A stretch of DNA of 64,000 nucleotides. Source: Meghimatium bilineatum (taxonomy: Eukaryota; Mollusca; Gastropoda; Stylommatophora; Philomycidae). The notes below the pieces were generated by a model. The model was not told the DNA's origin. It was given only the letters and a program-made list of their open reading frames with translations, and searched no databases. The translations under genes and the position numbers were made by a program. Shown here piece after piece: positions 36,301 through 45,300 of the stretch; positions within the stretch are counted from its first letter, which is position 1, and each line of letters opens with the position of its first letter. Location: contig CM067298.1 in the NCBI GenBank assembly GCA_034231615.1, positions 26,058,528-26,122,527 on the forward strand, read 5' to 3'.

Positions 36301-39300
36301 TAGTCCGGAGATGGAATGCGTTGTGTCATGGTTTGCAGCATTGCTGCGATATCTGCGCCTTTCGGCCTGACACATCCGATTTCAGCATGGCTTTGGGTTC
36401 TGACTCTATATGGGATGAGACAGCCAACTCCATCCCATAACATCCTTGGTCGCCTTTTACGACATGCGTGGAAGGTAAACAGTCAGTGGTGCTATTCTTT
36501 GCTCCCCTTTCGGACCCCTGCAACACACAGGCGTTTATGACTATTAAGCACATTCTGTTTTTGTCTCATAGATATTAGTTTATGTCTGATGAATATTCTT
36601 CTTCTTCTGCGTTCGTTCTCAAACTCCTGCAGATTAGCAGGATGTAGTCCGGAGAACGGAATGTGTTGTGTCATGGTTTACAGCATTGCTGCGATATCTG
36701 CGCCTTTCTGCCTGACACATCCGACTTCAGCATGATGATGAATATTAGTTTATGTCTCATGAAAACTAATAGGTCTGTTAGTCGATGTCTGATAAATATA
36801 AGTTTATGTCTGATGATTATTAATTTATGTTTGATGGATACATTAAGATTATGTATGATGAATATTAGTTTATGTATGATATATATTAGTTTATGTCTGA
36901 TGGATACATTTAGTATTTGTCTGGATATTGGTTTGTCTGATGAATACATTCTGTTTATGTCCGATGGATATTAGTTGATGTCTAATGGATATTAATGTCC
37001 GATGGGTATATTCAGTTTATGTCTGATGAATATTAGCTTTGCCTGATGAATAAGTTCTCAGGGGATCTATGTAGTGTAGACGTTAAGCTGTTTGTCTTGT
37101 GTTCAAAAGGTAATGAGTTCAAATCTGACTCATGATGTCTTGGATTTCTATACGGAAATCCCTGGGAATTATTGCTTGCATCTACAGAGTTATGTCTGTA
37201 TATAAAGGCTTGAAAAGGCGTAGAGAATTGACTTCATTGTAGTCAGGTTACCCTATATGTACTCCGTCTACCTCAGTGAAATGGCATGCTGCGAAATTAT
37301 CACTCATAGCATGTAACTCCATAGCATCAAAGAAATGATCCCTAGGGATCTTAGAAAAATTCACTTTGTAAACAAGATGTCACACACGAGATTCGAAACT
37401 GCAACTTTTTTAGTACAAACTGAAAGGCTGAGCCACTGTGCCTCCGATATTCCTAAATCTTGGATCTGTATACTGTATATTTCCAAATATAAGTCAATCC
37501 ATATATATACAAAGGGTGATGTTATTTTAATGTCCCAAATGTGATCAAAATAGGAAACCTGCGATTATACTGAAGTATACCAAAAATAATACTGGTAATA
37601 ATACTGTGGAATCCGTTATTATAAGAATGAAGGAACAAGCTAAATATTGCTAAAAGGAAAATAACACAAACTTTATCAATGGTAATATCCAAAGTTATTT
37701 CTTCAATTTTCTCCACCCTGCTGAAACTCACATAAAATACATCAGGGATAATATAGGGAGACCGTGCCAGCCTCATTAAATCTGCCACCAGCCAAAAGAG
37801 TGTTCTGTGATATTGGATTAATTCATTAATTCAGTGCTGTCTCAGCAACAAAGTTTGGCTGCAATTAAACATTGTAATCACCCATTACAGTAAATTCAAA
37901 GCCTATTCACTGAATGGATCAGGTCAACTTTTAGCTTGATATTTAGAGTTCCTTTTAAATTGTGTGGTGGAACGATAGGGTGTGAAGGCATTTTTTTGTA
38001 AAGACAACTGGACATGAGAAGACGAGTTTCACTATTGTTTAAGGTTGCATGGAAGATGGGGTACATTTTCACCCCTCCCCCTTGATTAAAAAAAACGCAA
38101 GACTGCCTAAAGGGGGTGAAATTTCCAAGAGGTAATGTTTGTACATGCTTACATGAAAGGTTGGATGGATGACAGTGGCACTCTTGAATGGCTAGATAAA
38201 ATGTGGAGACAGAAGGGGGTCATTGGTCATTAATAAAAACCATCCATGCTAGTCTGGGACACGTTCTGAGGACATCTCACCAACAAATTGGAAAAATGAT
38301 GCCATGAGATGGGGGTTGTCTGTATCTGTAATTTTTGGGTTGGGGGGAGGGGGCCTTACTTTCCTTCTACAGCCAATAGATGTCTAAAACTATTTAAGGA
38401 CAGACTTCAGGAAAAATAGAATGAATGATGTCATCGGATTTAGTTGGGATTAAGAGTGGCAACATAAAAAAAGCAGACATCATCAAAATCGCTAATTGGG
38501 TTAAAGAATCAAGGTTGGATGTTCTGCCCTCGAAATGATCATTCAATATTTCAATAAGTGTCTTATCAGTAATGCAATGAGTAGAAGTGATGATGATGAT
38601 GTCATCTTTGAGGATGATGCTGACAATGTACTAGTAGACAGTGAAATAGAAGCCAATGAAATCCATCCTGATGTAGGATGAAATTCATGAACTGTTTCAG
38701 AATTGAGACTGAATCCTACTTGGAAGGATTTTAATGACTTTTCATACCAGTAAGTTTGTTCTTATTGCCAGTATTCTGTGTTATCATTTGTGTTTCTATC
38801 ATTAATTGTTTTCAAAGTTTGCCAAAACCCTACATCAATAGTGGAAAATTTCTTTTTTTTAACTGCTTTTATTTATAAATATATGTTATGTTTTTGAAGA
38901 TTGACATATTTGTCTGTACCTTCATTTCAAATACTACAGAATAATATGTGTGTTTATTAATGTGAATATATTTGTAGATGTGTGGTCTCAGTATGTAACT
39001 CAGATATTTATCTAACTGTTCTTAGATGTTGAAGAATTGTATTTGAGATATTTGTTATTATTTAATGCTAGCTTTTGTATTGAAATACTATTTCTAATAT
39101 TAAGTCTACACTTACAATTTTTAGGATTTTCTTTGAAACCCCAACTGTGATTGGTCAGACCAAATCATGTGATGTCTGGTTATGTGGTCAAGCTGACAAA
39201 CTGTGTTTAGTCAATGTGTGTAGACTAGGGGAAGCAGTCTTGTACAAAAACTTGAGAGATAAGCACAAACTACTCGCCAAACCATGGCAATCACCAGTCA

Positions 39301-42300
39301 ATGTCAACTCAGTGTGAGTTTATCATTTTTCCTATAGTTATGTTGTGAAATTTATATATGGAGACATAGATTTATAAACAGATCCAAGTCTCATAGACAC
39401 AAAATATAATCAGCAAAAATATTGGATATACATAAACTGAAGTCAACTTTTTTAAAGCGTTTATTCTCAAACTCCTGTTCAAACTTTATTTTAGCAGGAC
39501 AATTGTTATTGATTTTCTAGCAGGAGTTAGTCCAGAGAACGGATATAGGCTATTTTGATGTTTTATTTTTGTGAATGGTTCGTTGAAGTCTACTAAAAAT
39601 ACCTATCAAATTACATTTGTCATTCAGATAAAATTTGGTTTTATTATTTTGACAGGAACTTTGCATTTCATGATGTTACAATCAAAAGTTTATGGACGAG
39701 ACAAGAATGAATAATTCTTGATCAGCAACAAGCATCACTGCACAAGGGGCATTCATATAAATGCTGTACTTGCCATTGTGTCAGCCATCTAAACGTATAT
39801 AAACTCAGTGTCCCAGTCGGCTGTTAGTTCTTCTGGTCTTTCCAGTCCAGTGAGAACACACTTCCTACCCTCTCACCTGGTCATTCCCATTTCTATCAAT
39901 CTATGAAAATGTACCATGTCTCTTTTAGCATCCACTTCATCATTTTGTGTTGTTGTTCATTCGTCATAATTGACAATGACCATTCAGCTCAACTGGAGTG
40001 ATGATGATGGCTGTTGTGTGCCAGGCTCTAACTAATGTTTCCTATGTGTACCTGGAATTTTCTACTAACTCTGAGAATGTGTGGGATATTGTGTAGCTCT
40101 TGCCTTTCCAATAGTGTGTTTTTGGTGCTCAGCATCATGTCTGAGATTATCTGCATCTATTGCACCACTCTTGATTCTGCAATGCCAGTCGGATCTGTCT
40201 TGTGCTAGACTCTCCCATGAATTTGTGTCTTTGTTGAGATGAGTCAGTGTTGTCTTAAGAGTATCTTTAAAACCAGCCTTGGCTGAGCCAGACTGGAGTT
40301 CTCCATGTAAAAATCATCTTTCATGTGGACAATGTGTCTTACAATGTGGATAGTGTGTCTGTTCTTAATAAACTTTGTGTGTATACTTACAGATTTAGAT
40401 TTCATCAGTTTTTCACTGTCTGATATGTGATCTCAGATGAATAAATGTATTGGAATGATTTTGTAATCATCCTGTGCCACGCAGTATATTCAGTAAATTA
40501 ATTTCCACAACATTGTATCTATAGTATTGTAGATCACTCCCACTGCTGATACACAGTGCTATGTCTCTACCATACAGTGATGTAAAACTACTATCCTCTC
40601 TCTTTGAAACTTTTTTCTCTCTCAGTTTTGCTTGTTGTTACATTGTATTTAAACTTCTTATTCTCATGGTAAAGGTTCATGTCAGCAACTTGCCATCGTG
40701 GATGAAGATAACTCTTTATGTGCTAAGCTGCAGCAACTATTAGATGGTGTGGCCAGTTTCTACATAACTCATGCGTCAGGTATTCTCATGATGTGGCCAA
40801 TACATGTGGTCTCTTTGTTTGGTAATCACTGGAATATAATGAGGAATAGTACAAAGTGAAAGTGGTTTTCATGGTAGGTAAACTAATAACAAAAATGAGT
40901 TATAGGCTGCAATATTTTTACCAGAAATAAATGAGAATGATGTCATTAGCTGAACAGCAGAAAAGTATTGTGTAAAGTAAAGTATTGCAGGAGATAACCT
41001 AAGTATGTGGCTACTGCAGAAGATATAGCTGACTTTTAGTTTGGTTAAACTGAATCCATTGTTCTAGTTATTGAACATTATTAAATTTATTGAACATATT
41101 GTTTTAGTTAGTTTTGATCTGGAGTATTTAAAAACTAGAATTGTCAAGGTTGAAGAAGCAAATCATAGTTTTACATTTTTCAATATTAATTAATCTTTCT
41201 CTACAGACTGTCTAAAGGAAATTTATGGCCAACTCTAGAAGAGTTAGCAAGAATCAGTCAAACAGAAGATACCTACTTTCATATCAATGATGAGAGGCTG
41301 ATCACAAATGGTTTTGACATCCTGTGTCATAGAGGTAAAGTGAAGCATTGAAGTCTTGCAATTTGAATGTTACAGTAACAGCATGAATGCATTATCTTTT
41401 TAGCACTCGGAAATTAGGAACTTCTGATGATTGTGTTTTGGTAAGATGACATGCTGAGAGTAGCAACCTCTAATGATTGTATTTTGGTAAGATGACATGC
41501 TAAGAATAGGAACCTCTGATGATTGTGTTCTTGTAAGATGACATGAAAAGAAAAGGAATCTCTGATGATTGTGTTTTGGTAAGATAATGAATCTCTGATG
41601 ATTGTGTTCTTATAAGATGACATGCTGAGAGTAGGAACCTCTGATGATTGTGTTTTGGTAAGATAATGTGCTAAGAAAAGGAACCTCTGATGATTGTGTT
41701 CATGTATGATGACATGCTAAGAATAGGAACCTCTGATGTTCATGTAAGATGACATGCTAAGAAAAGGAATCTCTGATGATTGTGTTTTGGTAAGATAATG
41801 TGCTAAGAAAAGGAATCTCTGATGATTGTGTTTTGGTAAGATAATGTGCTAAGAAAAGGAATCTCTGATGATTGTGTTCATGTAAGATGACATGCTAAGA
41901 AAAGGAATCTCTGATGATTGTGTTTTGGTAAGATAATGTGCTAAGAAAAGGAATCTCTGATGATTGTATTCATGTAAGATGACATGAAAAGAAAAGGAAT
42001 CTCTGATGATTGTGTTTTGGTAAGATGACATGAAAAGAAAAGGAATCTCTGATGATTGTGTTTTGGTAAGATAATGTGCTAAGAAAAGGAATCTCTGATG
42101 ATTGTGTTTTGGTAAGATAATGTGCTAAGAAAAGGAATCTCTGATGATTGTGTTTTGGTAAGATAATGTGCTAAGAAAAGGAATCTCTGTTGATTGTGTT
42201 TTGGTAAGATTACATGCTAAGAATAGGAATCTCTGATGATTGTGACCATGTTTTGATAAGATGAAATGTTGAGCAACTTCTGCAGAGGTTTCAAGAATAT

Positions 42301-45300
42301 GATTTAGCAGAGAGGCCTGATGTCCTTTATATATTTTACACTCATGCAGTCTCAGACTTAGCAGTGATGTTTTCTCTGTAGTTTGAAATAACTCTCTCAA
42401 TGAGGACTAACCCATGTTTAATGAAGGAAGCATCAAGACTATTACTTTAATATCTAACCAAAGGTAAAAAAATAAACCTGTTGCCTTGCAGGCATCATCA
42501 GAGGATAGGAAGGATACGAGAGGCAATGCAGACACAAGTAAAACTAATTATGTAGGAGTCATATTGTTAGCAACAGAGCAGAGAGGAGGACACAAATTTA
42601 AAGGAATATTGACATGTAAAAATCTGTTTATCATGTTATAGTGCTTATCATCTACAACCATATTTAGGAGTTTGTAATTGATGAAGAAGAGAAGGTACTT
42701 GTTCTGAACTCAAGAAAGAGAACTACAATTAGGAATGTGGTCATCAGACTATACGAATATGCCTGGGACTACCACAAGGTTCTCCCTTATCACCCGTAGT
42801 GTTTAACATCCATATAGAGAAGATAGCCAAGGGCTCAAACCCACAGGCAGGGACAGACAGTAACCTTTGCAGATGAGATCCTAACTCCAAGGAATGGTAC
42901 AGACAGATACAAAATAACTCAAAATATCTTGACTGTGATCTCTAATTCTCAGCCACAGAGCTAAATATCAACATATTTGATTAAAAATATGATTTACAGT
43001 TTAAGTTTGCACTTGTTAAATTTATTATAATGATTTTTTTCTTCCATCATTTGCTGTATTTGATAAATGTATACACATAAATTCCTATTTTCATTAGTTT
43101 TTAAAAAAATACCTCACAGAGAATATTCAACTAAAATTTGTTGAAAGAACTTGATTATAGATGAGTTAATAATAATATCAGCTCTAGTATCTCAATCATT
43201 CACCCTTTTCATAACCTCTGATATTTACCTCTTCGTATTGAAATAGATTCTGAAGGAAGGTTACAGGCAGAACTTGTTGGACTATGTGACCTTATTCCTA
43301 CATACAACATCAGCGATTTAAGTGAAGTTTTGGAAGCGATCAGCAGAAATCCACATGTCAAACTGGGGGAAGCTAGACCTACTAAAGTTCTTTATTATTT
43401 GCAGGTATGAAAGCATATTTCTTGAAATGTACCAGTTTGAACATTATATTGTAAGCTAAAGATTATGTTGTTATTCATCCATCACAAGTGATGATGACTA
43501 TTTGTTACATTCACTTTCTGAAAATAAGTTTAGAGGTCAGTTTCTAATGGTACAAAAATAATGTTAAACGGGATGAAGCACGAAAAGAAAAAATGAAACT
43601 TTCCTAGAACTCAGGTCCAACTAATTTAACGAAACTATAATGGACACAAGTGATGTTTACTTTGTAGCAGACAGTGTATGCTTCATTGTAATATATGTTA
43701 TGACTACTGCCGGTGGAATGCGTCCAACGAATTCTCCCACCAATGTAGAAATTCACAACACTGTTTTCTGCATCATTTTTTGTCTGTGGGAGGTTTGATA
43801 TATTTGAGAAACCCATCTTTATTTTCTTGAAATAACTGGAAAGTCTAACCAAATAGACAGTGTTGCCAGGTAGCTGACAAAACCCACAGCACAGATGCCC
43901 AATAATAGTTAAAACTAGTGGATCGATTTTCCAAAAGCTGCCCAAACAGTAATCAAATTAGTCCACATAAATTATTGTTTTACTAATTTGACACATCTCT
44001 TTCGAGACAACAGCTGAATGCTGTAAAATATTACAGCAGTTGTCCGTATAAGAATGATCTAACATCCACCATGGAGGTGGTTCTCCATATTTTTAACAAA
44101 TTTAATAAGTTTAAGCAATTTCATTGGACTCACTGCATCCATTCCAAAGAGCTTATTGACTGTTTATATCTTGCACTATTAGAAAGAGGACACATAATTC
44201 AACTGTGTAATTACTGCTCAGTCCAAAGATCAAGAGGAAAGTCAATAAACAGATGATAAACAGTATTTTTATAACAACACTTTGCTATCAAGTAACAAAA
44301 AGAGATAAAATAAACAAGGACACTATAAAAAATCTGATGAAAACAATATTGTGCAAAGAATACATAGACAACACAAAAGATCAAATGGTTCGGCCACCTA
44401 ATCAGAATTGAACCAGATCGCATTCCATTGATAGCCTTCAATAAAAGATCACCTGAAAAGAGAAATATGGGAAGACTCAGATGAAGATAGATAGATGACA
44501 TCAGGGAAATACTAGAACACCAAGGCTGCACTATGGCAGCAGCATCAGTTAGCTAAAGAAAGAAGACTTCGGCTCCCCATGACACCTAATGGCACACATG
44601 GATAGGACAAGACTTTGCTATCAATGCCAGACATGGGCGCTGACAGTAGCCCAGCAAAGAAAACACAACATGTGAGATGAAATGCATGAGAAATGCTGCA
44701 AGAGTGACAAAACTAAACATAAGAAATGATAAAATCAGGAAAAGAATTGATATAATACATGCTCATAATACACAGAGAAATAAAAAAAAAATGGTTTGGA
44801 CACCTCACGAGAATGAACCATAACCAACTAAGAACATATAACATGAGAAGATTTGGATACAAGGCAAGAGGAAGACCTAGAAAAAGATGGATATATAATA
44901 TCAAGACAACCCTGAACAAAAATCAAACTCTTACTGGATCTCTCTTGCAGCAGAACAATGGTCCTGATAGATTTTCAGAAGGGTGTATTCCAGAGAATTG
45001 AAATGAGTTGACTCGCTGTTTTACTTGCGCCAATGGTCTGATACATTCATCTTCGGCGGAAATATGGATTCAACATAGCCATGACAACACATCTGGCCTT
45101 GGATAGACAACTAAAGCTCCCAGTCACCACCCCTATGCTTAACGGCAAGTGTGGATATTCTGACCATCATCCACCTGGGGATAGACAATTGCATCTCTGC
45201 ATCTTTGGCTAGTTGAAAGTGAAGTTTCCATTCATTAAATTGATAACACCCACTGAACACATTGTGCAATTGACAGCTAATGAGTATTTGCCATTTAAAA

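Larger units (their letters stand above)
36125..37050 (+). repeat. 21-bp minisatellite with two SINE insertions
   Basis: Degenerate units of GATGAATATTAGTTTATGTC T at 36140-36253, 36545-36597 and 36736-37050. Two minus-strand SINE A copies split the array. PMS1 intron 13. Confidence 0.85.

Noticed and set aside
36125-37050. CRISPR-like array
   Set aside because: Units are contiguous, degenerate and without unique spacers, and the host is an animal.
38541-38680. A possible extra PMS1 exon with an acidic DDDD stretch after CTTATCAG
   Set aside because: The frame is the C-terminal acidic tail of the pogo transposase ([11 protein letters not shown] following WVKESR and NKCL), so it is transposon sequence.
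39656-39715. A possible PMS1 exon reading [13 protein letters not shown] after TTTGACAG
   Set aside because: It runs into a stop, its possible donor does not fit the next exon's phase, and exon 15 joins exon 16 directly to give the conserved NSVLSKGNLW.
41405-42245. Hammerhead-like CTGATGA plus GAAA in each 46-bp unit
   Set aside because: No sequence between them can form stem II, and the core order is not supported.
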